DNA of 29,966 nt from an uncultured Porphyromonadaceae bacterium (GCA_937901905.1 CALDIF010000014.1:1-29966); one strand, 5' to 3'. Positions 16,456 to 25,525 are shown, counted from the first letter of the stretch. Notes: generated by a model not told the origin, from the letters alone. Numbers and translations: made by a program.

Positions 16456-17300
16456 TTTCGACCTGTACGTTGTCGCTCGCGCCGTTCTTGCTTGGCGCGC
16501 TCGGCATTCGCCTTTTGTTGAGCGGCACGTTCGCGATCCTGCACCGCCTTGAGTACCTGTTCCACGCCTTGCTCACTCATGCCGCTTTGTTGTTGCTGCT
16601 CTTTTTTGTCGGGACTGTTTTGCCCCTGCTGATCCTGTTGATCTTGATTTTGCTTATCGTTCTTATCTTTGTTGTTGTCTTGATTGTTGTCCTGATTGTT
16701 GTTCTGCTTTTGATCTTGTTTGTTGTCTTGATTTTGGTCTTGGTCTTGGTCTTGATTGTTATTATTACCGCCACCATTGGACTGCTGTTGTTGTTGTTGC
16801 TGTTGTTGCTGCAATTTCAGTTGAGCGAGACGCAGGTTGTCGCGAGCATCATCGTCATCGGGGTTGCAACGCAAAGCGTTTTTATATCGCTCGACGGCTT
16901 TAGCATAGTCTTCGTGCGCATAAGCCACGTTGCCGGCATCGTATTGTGACTGACTTGCCAACAATGGCTCGACAGTCAAGTGAAATGCCGAGTCCAACAG
17001 TGCGACGGCAGACGTGGTGGGGTCTTGCTCCCCCTCAGCGTGATGCCCCGCAAGATTGGTTTGACCCAACAATGCTGTCGCTTTGTTAACACGCGCGATA
17101 GCCGACGAGTCGTTCGCGTTGATTGCCTTGGTATAGTCAATCTCCGCCTCGGCAAAACGTTCGTCCTTGACATCATTGTTACCCTCACGCACAAGACGAC
17201 GCTCGACCGTCGTGCTCGGGTCGCGAGGAACTTGTTCGGCACACGATGGGAGCATGAGTGCAGCGGTCACAATGATTATGGTATAATAAAATATTTTCAT
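16449..17300 (-). CDS. batC: BatC: TPR lipoprotein with a Gln/Asn/Asp-rich tract
   Basis: 283 residues. The N-terminus has a lipoprotein signal with lipobox LPSC (Cys20), so it is probably anchored to a membrane by lipid. TPR-like units are seen at about 40-75 (RFAEAEIDYTKAINANDSSA) and about 121-160 (DYAKAVERYKNALRCNPDDD). Then comes a run of ten Gln, a long stretch almost wholly of Gln, Asn, Asp and Lys to about residue 230, and a short conserved-looking helix (SEQGVEQVLKAVQDRERAAQ) with a basic tail. BatC proteins normally have the TPR part and a charged low-complexity region; this one is notably long. It overlaps batB by four bases and batD by seven. Confidence 0.88.
   Translation of the reverse strand: MKIFYYTIIIVTAALMLPSCAEQVPRDPSTTVERRLVREGNNDVKDERFAEAEIDYTKAINANDSSAIARVNKATALLGQTNLAGHHAEGEQDPTTSAVALLDSAFHLTVEPLLASQSQYDAGNVAYAHEDYAKAVERYKNALRCNPDDDDARDNLRLAQLKLQQQQQQQQQQSNGGGNNNNQDQDQDQNQDNKQDQKQNNNQDNNQDNNKDKNDKQNQDQQDQQGQNSPDKKEQQQQSGMSEQGVEQVLKAVQDRERAAQQKANAERAKQERRERQRTGRKW
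16620..16811. repeat. Low-complexity Gln/Asn/Asp coding tract in batC
   Basis: On the plus strand, runs of ttg, ctg, att and gtc triplets. Bases 16782-16811 are ten CAG/CAA codons in a row on the coding strand; 16660-16765 has near-tandem units such as gattgttgtc and ttggtc. The tract stays in frame throughout. Confidence 0.85.
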
Positions 17301-18322
17301 CGACGATTAAAGATGTTGAAACGTTTGAGCCACCGCGACCGTGACTCGGTAACAAAGAACGAAACCGCAAGCAGCACCAGTACGAGCCATGCAAAGACGG
17401 GAAACTGCTCATCGTGGCGAGTATAGTTGACCGTTTCGAGTTCGGTTTTTGCAAGACGATCAAGCGAACGCTTTAGCACAGTGACGGCATCGGCACTATT
17501 GCCGTTGACAAATGTTCCGCCGCCGGCTCGCGCAATTTCGTTTGCACCCTGTTCATCAAGGCGTGTGGTGACCGGTTCCCCTCGTTCATCGGTCAGGTAT
17601 GAGCCGTCGGGCATCGGAATGGGTGCTCCGGCGGCAGTGCCTACACCCACCACGTCAACTTCGCGACCGTCGCGATGTGCACCGCGTGCCGAGGAGACGG
17701 CATCGTCCTCAAAGTTCTCACCGTCGGTAATGACGACTATGGCTTTTTGACTGTTCGGGCTCGGCGAAAACGATTGAGAAGCCAATGTTATTGCATTGCC
17801 TATCGCCGTGCCTTGACTGGGTACCATATCGGTATCCAAATTACTCAAAAACAACTTTGCCGATCGCAGGTCACCGGTGATGGGCATCTGCAGGTAGGCA
17901 TTACCTGCAAACACTATCAGTCCTACCTTATCGGTCGTGCTGTTCTCAATGAGTTTCTCGGCAACTAATTTTGCCCGTTGCAAACGCGACACGTCACCGG
18001 CTTCACCTGCACTTGCTCTCATTGAGTTGCTCACATCAACCGCTATCATCAATTCAATGCCGTGTTTTGTTTCACTCGTACGGCTCGCCCCGGCTCGAGG
18101 ACGTGCAAGAATAATGACGGCAAGTAGTATCAACAGCAGTTCGATAACCGACATCACGCGTTGTTTGACGACTGTATAGTCAGGCATGAGCGATTTGACA
18201 ATATCGACTCGCCCCATACGAGCCAAGTTGCGCTCACGAGCTCTCACTTGCAGCCAATATATCAACGCCACGAGTGGCAACAGGGCTAACAAATAGAAAT
18301 ATTGAGGATTGGCAAAACTCAT
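17297..18322 (-). CDS. batB: BatB: von Willebrand factor A membrane protein
   Basis: 341 residues from ATG 18322. An upstream TTG (18340) is in frame, but the family start is M(S/R)FANPxYFYLL, as here. Two hydrophobic segments lie at about 9-25 and 57-74; then the VWA domain with MIDAS motif DVSNS (Asp96, Ser98, Ser100) and VITDGEN, and a C-terminal transmembrane helix (FAWLVLVLLAVSFFVTES). VWA domains bind proteins through a metal ion. Placed between BatA and BatC, it probably forms an inner-membrane complex with BatA. Its start is 45 bases after the batA stop, the widest gap in the operon; its stop overlaps batC. Confidence 0.92.
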   Translation of the reverse strand: MSFANPQYFYLLALLPLVALIYWLQVRARERNLARMGRVDIVKSLMPDYTVVKQRVMSVIELLLILLAVIILARPRAGASRTSETKHGIELMIAVDVSNSMRASAGEAGDVSRLQRAKLVAEKLIENSTTDKVGLIVFAGNAYLQMPITGDLRSAKLFLSNLDTDMVPSQGTAIGNAITLASQSFSPSPNSQKAIVVITDGENFEDDAVSSARGAHRDGREVDVVGVGTAAGAPIPMPDGSYLTDERGEPVTTRLDEQGANEIARAGGGTFVNGNSADAVTVLKRSLDRLAKTELETVNYTRHDEQFPVFAWLVLVLLAVSFFVTESRSRWLKRFNIFNRR

Positions 18323-18367
18323 TCGACTAAATCTTTTCAATGGTGCAACAGCATCATAATTAAATTA

Positions 18368-19366
18368 TCACAAGTGGCGCAGTATCACTCTTCTCATCAC
18401 GACATCAAGCAACAACAGTGCCAACAACGCTATTGCCCACGGCATGTAAGCGTCTTCGCTGTGAGTGTAGTTTTGAACATCGAGGCGCGTTTTCTCGAGG
18501 CTGTCTATCTCGGCAAACACTTGTTGCAGCGTCTTGTTGCCCGTAGCACGAAAATACTTTCCACCGGTTGTACCGGCTATTTGTTTGAGAGTGGGTTCAT
18601 CAATGACCACTTTCATGTTTTGATATTGAAAATTGCCCAAGGCATCAACGGCGACCGGCGTGGGTGCCGTGCCGTTGGTTCCCACTCCGATGGTATAAAT
18701 TTTAATACCATACTTGCTTGCTATACCTGCCGCCGACAAGGGCGCAACGATACCGGTATTATTACTGCCATCGGTCAGCAAAATTATGCTTTTACTCTTG
18801 GCTTTGCCGTCTTTGATGCGGTTGATTGCTGTGGCAATGCCATCGCCTATTGCGGTGCCGTCTTCAATAACACCTAATTGTATTTCACGTATCGAGTTCA
18901 CCAAGGTCGCATTATCCATGGTCATCGGCACTTGAGTGAAACTCTCGCCCGCAAAAATCACGACACCGATGTTATCGTGTTCACGTCCTGCAGCGAACGA
19001 CGCGGCAACGTCCTTGGCCGCTTCAAGACGATTGGGCTTGAAGTCACGCGCGAGCATACTCGTACTCACATCAATAGCGAGCACGATGTCGGTTCCCTCG
19101 ACATCACTTGTCGACCAACTGCTGAGGCGTTGCGGGCGACACAAGATGATTACCGTGACGGCAAGTGCCGCCATGCGCAACATGATGGGTACATGACGCA
19201 ACCACTGCTTGTAACCGGCACCCAATCCTCGCAGGCTTGCCGTGGTGGACACTCGCATAGTCGCAACACGACTTTTGAGACTGTAGATATACCATGCCGC
19301 TAATGGAATGAGTAAGGTTAACAGCCACAAGCGTCCCGGGTGCAACAGGTGTAATGACTGCATCAT
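18368..19366 (-). CDS. batA: BatA: von Willebrand factor A membrane protein
   Basis: 332 residues. N-terminal hydrophobic segments at about 12-30 and 60-77 (HPGRLWLLTLLIPLAAWYIY is the BatA/aerotolerance N-terminal pattern), then a VWA domain with an intact MIDAS: DVSTS (Asp99, Ser101, Ser103), DGTAIGDG at 169-176 and LLTDGS with Asp199. A C-terminal helix (AIALLALLLLDVVM) follows. In B. fragilis the Bat operon was reported to aid aerotolerance. Its start overlaps the stop of the preceding BatD-like gene by four bases. Confidence 0.92.
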   Translation of the reverse strand: MMQSLHLLHPGRLWLLTLLIPLAAWYIYSLKSRVATMRVSTTASLRGLGAGYKQWLRHVPIMLRMAALAVTVIILCRPQRLSSWSTSDVEGTDIVLAIDVSTSMLARDFKPNRLEAAKDVAASFAAGREHDNIGVVIFAGESFTQVPMTMDNATLVNSIREIQLGVIEDGTAIGDGIATAINRIKDGKAKSKSIILLTDGSNNTGIVAPLSAAGIASKYGIKIYTIGVGTNGTAPTPVAVDALGNFQYQNMKVVIDEPTLKQIAGTTGGKYFRATGNKTLQQVFAEIDSLEKTRLDVQNYTHSEDAYMPWAIALLALLLLDVVMRRVILRHL

Positions 19367-20328
19367 GCGTGCTTGCCCTCCGCGGCATTCACAGGTTCGG
19401 GTTGGGGACGTGTCGCCTCAACGAAATCTACGGCTCGCTGCCATGCGCTCTCGTTGTCGGCAGGCATGGCACGCTGACCGGCAAACTTCACCCAATCGGC
19501 AATTTCAAGTATCATATTCAAGTGGTCATCGACGGCACGCGTCTCTCCATGCTCGCGCAAGGTGCGTTTGATTTCGGTTGTTGTCATCTCCACCGCGTTG
19601 ATTCCGTATCGACGATCTATATACACCCTCAAGATGTCGGTCAGTTCGGTGAAATATTGCTTGTCCTGACCTTGCTGCCACAAGCCGCGACGCTTCAACA
19701 GGTGCAGTGCCTGCAACGCTTCGTCGGCAGGCGGCAACCGCTTGCGGGCAACATGTGGTATAAAAGCGCCGTGCTTGCGTTTCATGTACACGGCGAGTGC
19801 AATCACGACACACAATGCCGCCAACGGCAATATTACCCACCAATAATTAACCAACCACATGGGCAACGCGTCGTACCACTTGTACTCGGGCTCGGCAACC
19901 GGCTTCAAGGGGTGCACGTTGTCCAAACTGTCAACATTGACCGGTATCACCTTGAGAGACAAACGGTCGGGTGCAAACGTGGTGTCCGTGCCGACAATAT
20001 AGGCGACAGGGGGCAGGACGTACAGACCCGAGTCGAACGACTGTAACACGATGTCACGACGTATCTGCTCGCGCCCGTTACCGATGTCGCTCGTGTCTCC
20101 GTCAAGACGCGCCGCCACCTCGACCTCGCGCGTGAGGGTGTCGACGGCGTCAATATTCAGTCGACCGGTAGTGCCCTTGTCACGGACAAGGTCAATGTGT
20201 AACACCGTCACCCTACCCATCAGCAACGTTGCCGAATCCAAGTGAGCCTTGAGTACAGCCGGGGTAGCAAGCGATGCCAGACACGTCGTTATCCCGAGTA
20301 ATATAATTGTAAATCGTTTCACAATCAT
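19363..20328 (-). CDS. BatD-like/DUF4381-like membrane protein of the Bat operon
   Basis: 321 residues: signal peptide at about 1-22, a periplasmic beta-rich part (GRVTVLHIDLVRDKGTTG; SFDSGLYVLPPVAYIV), one transmembrane helix at about 160-181, and a cytoplasmic helical domain with ADEALQALHLLKRRGLWQQG and YFTELTDILRVYIDRRYGI. This is the unnamed gene that sits between DUF58 and batA in Bacteroides Bat operons; the cytoplasmic part resembles DUF4381. The role is unknown. It may link the DUF58 protein and MoxR in the cytoplasm to the VWA proteins in the membrane (inference). It overlaps DUF58 and batA by four bases each. Confidence 0.82.
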   Translation of the reverse strand: MIVKRFTIILLGITTCLASLATPAVLKAHLDSATLLMGRVTVLHIDLVRDKGTTGRLNIDAVDTLTREVEVAARLDGDTSDIGNGREQIRRDIVLQSFDSGLYVLPPVAYIVGTDTTFAPDRLSLKVIPVNVDSLDNVHPLKPVAEPEYKWYDALPMWLVNYWWVILPLAALCVVIALAVYMKRKHGAFIPHVARKRLPPADEALQALHLLKRRGLWQQGQDKQYFTELTDILRVYIDRRYGINAVEMTTTEIKRTLREHGETRAVDDHLNMILEIADWVKFAGQRAMPADNESAWQRAVDFVEATRPQPEPVNAAEGKHA

Positions 20329-21194
20329 CCTCTTTGTTTGAACAATGACATCAACGAGCGAGTGTAGTCCTCGTCGGTGGCGACACTGACCACATCAACA
20401 CCGGCACGACGCATCGTGGTTGTCATCTGCTGTTGTTGGTCGTACCACCGGCGTTGCCATGCGGCACGCACACGCCGACTGCTCGTGTCGACCCACCGTT
20501 GTTCCCCACTCTCGGCATCTTGCATCAAGACCAATCCGACATCGGGCAACTGCGTTTCGCGCTTGTCGTACACTTGTATTGCAATCACATCGTGCTTATG
20601 GGCGGCTACCGATAGCGGAGTGCTGTACTCATCGTCGTTGATAAAGTCGCTTAACACGAATGTAGTACAACGCTTTTTCAACGCACCTGTCATGTATTCC
20701 AATGCCGCGCCAAGGTCGGTTCCACGTCCCACGGGTGACGTGTCCAACAACTCGCGTATGAGCAACAAGATGTGTTTGCGTCCTTTTTTAGGGGGGATAA
20801 AACGTTCGATGCGGTCACTATACAACACCATGCCTACCTTGTCGTTATTTTGTATCGCACTGAATGCGAGCGTCGCTGCAACTTCGGCTATAATGTCACG
20901 TTTATACGGACCGACGGCACCGAACAAGTTGCTTGCCGACACGTCAACCATGAGCATCACGGTTAACTCGCGCTCCTCCTCGTACACCTTCACGAAAGGC
21001 TTGTGATAACGTGCGGTGACATTCCAGTCAATGTCACGCACATCGTCACCATACCGGTATTCACGCACCTCGCTGAAGGTCATTCCGCGACCCTTGAATG
21101 CGCTGTGATACTCGCCGGCGAAGATGTCTTGCGACAAACCGCGCGTCTTGATTTCTATGGTGCGCACCTTGCGCAACAACTCGTTACTGTCCAT
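20325..21194 (-). CDS. DUF58 domain-containing protein of the Bat operon
   Basis: 289 residues, no signal peptide or membrane helix, so cytoplasmic. The DUF58 signature YRYGDDVRDIDWNVTAR is at 47-63, followed by a VWA-like fold whose metal motif is DVSAS (Asp84, Ser86, Ser88) and FVLSDFI. DUF58 proteins are nearly always encoded next to MoxR ATPases and are thought to be their partners. The start overlaps the moxR stop by one base (TAATG), which implies coupled translation. The start codon is the first in the frame and gives the family N-terminus (LLRKVRTIEIKTRGL). Confidence 0.92.
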   Translation of the reverse strand: MDSNELLRKVRTIEIKTRGLSQDIFAGEYHSAFKGRGMTFSEVREYRYGDDVRDIDWNVTARYHKPFVKVYEEERELTVMLMVDVSASNLFGAVGPYKRDIIAEVAATLAFSAIQNNDKVGMVLYSDRIERFIPPKKGRKHILLLIRELLDTSPVGRGTDLGAALEYMTGALKKRCTTFVLSDFINDDEYSTPLSVAAHKHDVIAIQVYDKRETQLPDVGLVLMQDAESGEQRWVDTSSRRVRAAWQRRWYDQQQQMTTTMRRAGVDVVSVATDEDYTRSLMSLFKQRG

Positions 21195-22189
21195 TAAGGA
21201 ACTGCAATCTTATCAACTATATTGCTGATTATTTCATCGGCCGTTATATTGTTGGCTTCCGCCTCGTAACTGAGTCCCAAGCGGTGGCGCATCACGTCGT
21301 GGCACACTCCGCGCACATCATCGGGAATAACGAAGGCGCGACCGTGCAGGAAGGCGTAAGCACGCGCTGCCTGTGCCATGCTGATGCCGGCACGCGGCGA
21401 GGCACCGAACTGCAACATCGACTGCAAATCCGGCAAACCGTAGTCACTCGGGAAACGACTTGCAAACACTATATCCACAATGTAACGCTCTATCTTCTCG
21501 TCGAGGTACACTTGCCCGACAACAGCGCGTGTCTCAACAAGATCGGCAGGTGTGACAAGCGAACTGACCGTCACCGGAACAGGACTGATATTGCGACGAA
21601 TAATGGCAGCCTCGTCATTCTTGTTGGGATAACCCACCAGAACCTTCATCAAGAAACGGTCAACTTGAGCCTCGGGCAAGGGATATGTACCCTCCTGCTC
21701 AATGGGGTTTTGAGTTGCCAACACGAGGAACGGGTCATCGAGTTTGAAAGTGTTTTCTCCTATGGTGACTTGACGTTCTTGCATCGCCTCGAGTAAAGCA
21801 CTTTGCACCTTGGCGGGCGCGCGGTTAATCTCATCGGCAAGAACAAAGTTGGCAAACACCGGACCTTTCTTCACCTCGAACCGCTCTTGTCGAATGCTGT
21901 AAATCATTGTGCCGATAACATCGGCAGGCAACAAGTCGGGAGTGAACTGTATGCGACTGAACTTGCCGTCAACAAGACTTGCAAGTGTCTTTATGGCAAG
22001 TGTCTTGGCAAGTCCGGGCACTCCCTCAAGCAACACGTGACCGTTAGAGAGCACGGCAATCAACAAGGCATCAACAAGGTGTTGTTGACCCACTATCGTT
22101 TGCTCCATACCTTGCTTGATAAGGTTGACAAAGTTGCTCTTGGCGGCTATCAATTCGCTCAATTCTTTAATATTTACTGTCTCGTTCAT
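21194..22189 (-). CDS. moxR: MoxR family AAA+ ATPase
   Basis: 331 residues. Walker A is GVPGLAKT (56-63), Walker B VLADE (116-120), sensor-1 ATQNP (158-162) and the arginine region QVDRFLMKV (175-183). MoxR ATPases are chaperone-like and are thought to assemble or activate VWA-protein complexes; here the targets are likely BatA, BatB and the DUF58 protein. It is the first gene of the eight-gene operon that runs to batE at 13811. A candidate -7 element lies 22-29 bases upstream. Confidence 0.95.
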   Translation of the reverse strand: MNETVNIKELSELIAAKSNFVNLIKQGMEQTIVGQQHLVDALLIAVLSNGHVLLEGVPGLAKTLAIKTLASLVDGKFSRIQFTPDLLPADVIGTMIYSIRQERFEVKKGPVFANFVLADEINRAPAKVQSALLEAMQERQVTIGENTFKLDDPFLVLATQNPIEQEGTYPLPEAQVDRFLMKVLVGYPNKNDEAAIIRRNISPVPVTVSSLVTPADLVETRAVVGQVYLDEKIERYIVDIVFASRFPSDYGLPDLQSMLQFGASPRAGISMAQAARAYAFLHGRAFVIPDDVRGVCHDVMRHRLGLSYEAEANNITADEIISNIVDKIAVP

Positions 22190-22474
22190 GGATTAAATGT
22201 TTTGAACGTGCAAAATTAAGTATTTCACACTACACATCGCGCAACGGTATCATTAATTAAACCTATCTTTTGCAAAAAAAGGTAAAAAAACAACGGTTTT
22301 CGAGCATTCGCTCCATTTGTTTCTACAGGTCTCTAAACCTGAACACACAGTGCCACCCACGGTTTCATCATGGGCGGCACTGTGTGTTTGGCGCATCAGC
22401 AAGTCAACACCGCACTTGAGAAGAATGCTCTTTACCGTGTCGAAATGCTATCGACATAACAAGTCAGGAACCTA
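22190..22474. other. Intergenic region between moxR and the GH20 gene, with a long hairpin
   Basis: 285 bases without a gene. It holds the moxR promoter candidate, an A-rich stretch at 22275-22290, and an 18-base stem at 22342-22359 and 22371-22388 (arms aacacacagtgcc / ggcactgtgtgtt, one mismatch, 11-base loop). A small stem caggt/acctg at 22326-22341 is next to it. The hairpin lies downstream of the GH20 stop in its reading direction and may be its terminator, although no T run follows on either strand. Confidence 0.6.
22211..22218 (-). promoter_or_regulatory. Candidate -7 element of the Bat operon
   Basis: Plus-strand CAAAATTA is TAATTTTG on the minus strand, matching TAnnTTTG. The predicted start near 22204 leaves a leader of about 15 bases before moxR. 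Upstream there is only GTTG at 22242-22245, a weak and slightly distant -33. Confidence 0.45.
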
Positions 22475-24979
22475 TTATTTATCAAGCCACAGATAGGTGG
22501 CGACACTGCTTTCACCGCAATACCACGCGCGAGCCTTGACAAGCGTGGTGCCGGCGGGAACGGTTACCGGTGTCGTCCATTGCGGTGACGAAATCGTAGG
22601 GTCGCTGCCGTCAATGGTATAAGTAATCACCACTCCGGGATAAGCGGCATTGGCATACAGTTTACCGTTTTCCACCTTGATACCCGGCTGCAACATGTGG
22701 AAGTGATAGCCCATGCGTCGCAATAAAGGTAATTCACGAGTACCTATCTTGAGATTGTACTGATGACGTGCTTCGAGGAATGAACTCTCGTCGCTGTAAT
22801 CATCGCCCCACTCCGGACGCGCGTTCCAACCGCGTTCGACAACACCGAATACCTTGGGAAGCACATAGCGTTGCACCATGCCGAAGTTGCGCACCGTTTC
22901 GGCCCACAACTGACCTTGAACGCCGATGATGTTCTCGGGGAGATCGAGTGTCGGCTTGCCGTTTGCTGCCGACGCGAGGTCTATCGGAGTTCCGTCAAAG
23001 GCGTGACGCGCCGTGCGATAGATATTAAACGGTTGAGCCTCCCATGCCTTGAACTCATCAACGGCACCGCCCCAGTGTAAGCCCGGTTCGTCCTGATGCC
23101 ACGAGTTGCCCATGTCCATGTAGAAATTGGTCACGTTCGACAAGATAACGGGGTAACCGTCGTTGGCGATGTCCACGGGCACAGCAGCACGGGAGCCCAC
23201 TGTACTCCACGCGTTCACACCGGCAATGCGCTCGCGCATTACTCGACTCCACGCCTCGTCGTGCCCCTGTGCGACTTCCTGCCAACCCTCGATTTTAATG
23301 CCGCGGGCGAACATGAGGTCGCTCACGCGGCGCAGGTAATACTCGTGCATCCGGTGGGCATCGGCGATGCCCTCGCGCGACATCAGGGCTTGCACAGCCG
23401 GCGACTTGTCCCACGCGCCACGTGCCACCTCATCACCGCCGAGGTGAAGCACCGTGAGTTTCAAACCGGCTTCCTTGTACATGAGCACTAACTCGTCGGT
23501 CACCTTTGCCACGAAATTATACACTCCGTCTTGAGCAACATTGAGTACATTATCGGTATAGGCTTGGGCACTGTAATACTCGCTCTTGTCACCATCGTCC
23601 CACAAGCGATAACGCTCGGTCTCAACCGGATCAACGTCTTTGAGACGGGCATGGCGTGCTTTCATGGCTACAATAGCGGCACGAGCATGTCCGGGAGTTT
23701 CGATCTCGGGGACTACACGCACACCACGTTGAGTGGCGTAACGTAACAAGTCGATAAATTGCTCGCGCGTGTAATAGCCGTTGGCACTTTGCGACAAGTC
23801 ATCGGGATTACCGTTACCGTCGTAAATCTGTGTCAAAAATTCACGTTCGTCAAGTGTGTGACCGCGACGCGAGCCGACTTCGGTCAATTCGGGTAAACCG
23901 GGTATCTCGACACGCCACGCCTCGTCGTCGGTGACGTGAAATTGGAATGTGTTTATCTTGTAATAAGCAAGCAGGTCAATAAAACGTTTTACATTATCGA
24001 TGGTGGTGAAATTACGTGCCACGTCAAGCATGAAGCCCCTGTAGTTGAAGTCGGGCCAATCGACGACTTCAGCGTTTTGAAGGCGTCCGCCACGACAGTG
24101 GTCTATAGCGGCAACAAGAGTTTTCACTCCACACAGGACACCCTCAAGCGATGCACCCGTAATCGCGATTTTGCCGTCGGCAACAGTGAGAGTGTAATAC
24201 TCGGGATTTTCACTCAATTTCTTGTTGATTTTCAACGTGATTACCGTCGATTGACCGCCTGTGGCGTAAATGCCGCGTTTAGCGAGTTCCCGCTTGAGCA
24301 TTGAGGCGGCTTGTTTGGCGGCTTTGTTGCCGAACAAGCCACCGGATTTGACGGTCACCAAACCGCCTATCGTCGTGTAGCCGTTGCCCATTATCACTTG
24401 CTTGGGCGTGGGGAAGATGTCGTAGTCGTTGGCGGTGTAAGCATCGTTGACGGCATTAACGGTTTCGTTGAAATCGTACACGCGATTCCCGTCGGGATAA
24501 TCGTTAGGGCGCGATTGCCATTGCCCGGGCTTATCAAGAGGCGCAATGCCTATCTTGACCGGCAACACCTGTCCGTCGCCCGTCACTACATGACCGCCCA
24601 TGGGGGTGTAACTGATGTTCAACATGGTGCCACGCATGAGCATATCAACGACGAGTGTGTCTTGCGGAGCGAGAGCACGGCAATCGGGGTGCGGTGACAC
24701 ACGATAATAGGTGGTAGCGACTTCGGTCACGTCAACGGCGCAATTTACGGGCAATTCAACACGACGCGAAAATTGGTTGAAATAGAATGTCCAGTCGGTC
24801 GAACGCAATGTGTCGGTCGACACATTAGTCAATACAAAGCGCGAACTGTACCAGCCGTCACGGGCATTGTTTGTCCCCATTTGCCACTCAACCGCCAACG
24901 GTGATGTGGAGGCACTTGCCATCATGCCCGTCGCCAAGAGGGAGAGTGAGAAAACACTCTTGATTTTTTCGGTCATCAT
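22475..24979 (-). CDS. Beta-N-acetylhexosaminidase, GH20, secreted
   Basis: 834 residues. Releases terminal N-acetylglucosamine or N-acetylgalactosamine from glycans, by substrate-assisted catalysis. Order: signal peptide (VFSLSLLATGMMASA), an N-terminal CHB_HEX-type carbohydrate domain at about 28-170 (AVEWQMGTNNARDGWYSSRF), a GH20b domain at about 185-305, the GH20 barrel at about 310-720 with the catalytic pair Asp516-Glu517 in HLGGDE, and a chitobiase C-terminal beta domain (AYPGVVITYTIDGSDPTI). The pattern FRGFMLDVARNF (here YRGFMLDVARNF) and HVTDDEAWRVEI are intact. It probably acts in periplasm or on the outer membrane on mucin- or chitin-type sugars. No SusC/SusD genes are adjacent. 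Confidence 0.95.
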   Translation of the reverse strand: MMTEKIKSVFSLSLLATGMMASASTSPLAVEWQMGTNNARDGWYSSRFVLTNVSTDTLRSTDWTFYFNQFSRRVELPVNCAVDVTEVATTYYRVSPHPDCRALAPQDTLVVDMLMRGTMLNISYTPMGGHVVTGDGQVLPVKIGIAPLDKPGQWQSRPNDYPDGNRVYDFNETVNAVNDAYTANDYDIFPTPKQVIMGNGYTTIGGLVTVKSGGLFGNKAAKQAASMLKRELAKRGIYATGGQSTVITLKINKKLSENPEYYTLTVADGKIAITGASLEGVLCGVKTLVAAIDHCRGGRLQNAEVVDWPDFNYRGFMLDVARNFTTIDNVKRFIDLLAYYKINTFQFHVTDDEAWRVEIPGLPELTEVGSRRGHTLDEREFLTQIYDGNGNPDDLSQSANGYYTREQFIDLLRYATQRGVRVVPEIETPGHARAAIVAMKARHARLKDVDPVETERYRLWDDGDKSEYYSAQAYTDNVLNVAQDGVYNFVAKVTDELVLMYKEAGLKLTVLHLGGDEVARGAWDKSPAVQALMSREGIADAHRMHEYYLRRVSDLMFARGIKIEGWQEVAQGHDEAWSRVMRERIAGVNAWSTVGSRAAVPVDIANDGYPVILSNVTNFYMDMGNSWHQDEPGLHWGGAVDEFKAWEAQPFNIYRTARHAFDGTPIDLASAANGKPTLDLPENIIGVQGQLWAETVRNFGMVQRYVLPKVFGVVERGWNARPEWGDDYSDESSFLEARHQYNLKIGTRELPLLRRMGYHFHMLQPGIKVENGKLYANAAYPGVVITYTIDGSDPTISSPQWTTPVTVPAGTTLVKARAWYCGESSVATYLWLDK

Positions 24980-25042
24980 TTCGGTTATTTTATTTATCGC
25001 AAGTCAGATGGATTCAAGCGGGTGGTGATGTGTATCAAGACT

Positions 25043-25525
25043 CTATTTATTAAACCTCGCGTAGTACAGGTTGATACACGCGTTCTCAATCAATTCAAGG
25101 GCAAGCGCGAAGTCGTCGGTTGTGCCGTAGTACGGGTCGGGCACATGGTCATACTGTTTGCCGCCGTGTACCCCGCTGATGTACGCGCCCAGCATGATTA
25201 CTCGTGTTGCAAACTCATATTCGGTCATGCGCGATGACAACCAACGAGCGTTGACACTGTCCATCACGATTATATTGTCAAATCTATCAAAATCGTGCCC
25301 CGGGTGTATTGGACGACTCTCATGGTTGATAGTGTAGCCGTGCACCATCAGCGTGCGCACCATGCGACGGTCGGGTTGTTCGCCCGCGTGGAAGTCGATA
25401 GTGCCGGCACTGTCAATGAAAAAATCGTTGTGACGACCATGCTCATCGACAATGCGTTGCATCACGGCTTGAGCCGCCGGTGACCGGCATATATTGCCGG
25501 TGCATACAAACAACAGTTTTATCAT
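25043..25525 (-). CDS. Low-molecular-weight protein tyrosine phosphatase
   Basis: 160 residues. The P-loop CTGNICRS starts at Cys8 (nucleophile) with Arg14, and the general-acid motif DPYYG is near residue 130. These enzymes remove phosphate from tyrosine, and in bacteria often act on capsule or exopolysaccharide tyrosine kinases. No kinase gene is seen here. Length and motif spacing are normal. It lies 63 bases upstream of the GH20 gene on the same strand and may be co-transcribed with it. Its own upstream region contains a 7-base inverted repeat (25555-25571). Confidence 0.93.
   Translation of the reverse strand: MIKLLFVCTGNICRSPAAQAVMQRIVDEHGRHNDFFIDSAGTIDFHAGEQPDRRMVRTLMVHGYTINHESRPIHPGHDFDRFDNIIVMDSVNARWLSSRMTEYEFATRVIMLGAYISGVHGGKQYDHVPDPYYGTTDDFALALELIENACINLYYARFNK

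Noticed and set aside
16620..16811. CRISPR-like array suggested by regular short repeats
   Set aside because: The units are short in-frame codon repeats inside batC, without spacers of constant length and without cas genes.
16407..16949. Leu/Val/Ile-rich plus-strand frame that looks like a membrane protein
   Set aside because: It is the antisense reading of the Gln/Asn codons of batC (CAA/CAG and AAC/AAT give Leu, Val and Ile on the other strand).
19354..20046. 230-residue plus-strand frame over the BatD-like gene
   Set aside because: It runs antisense across two well-supported operon genes and has no recognisable domain.
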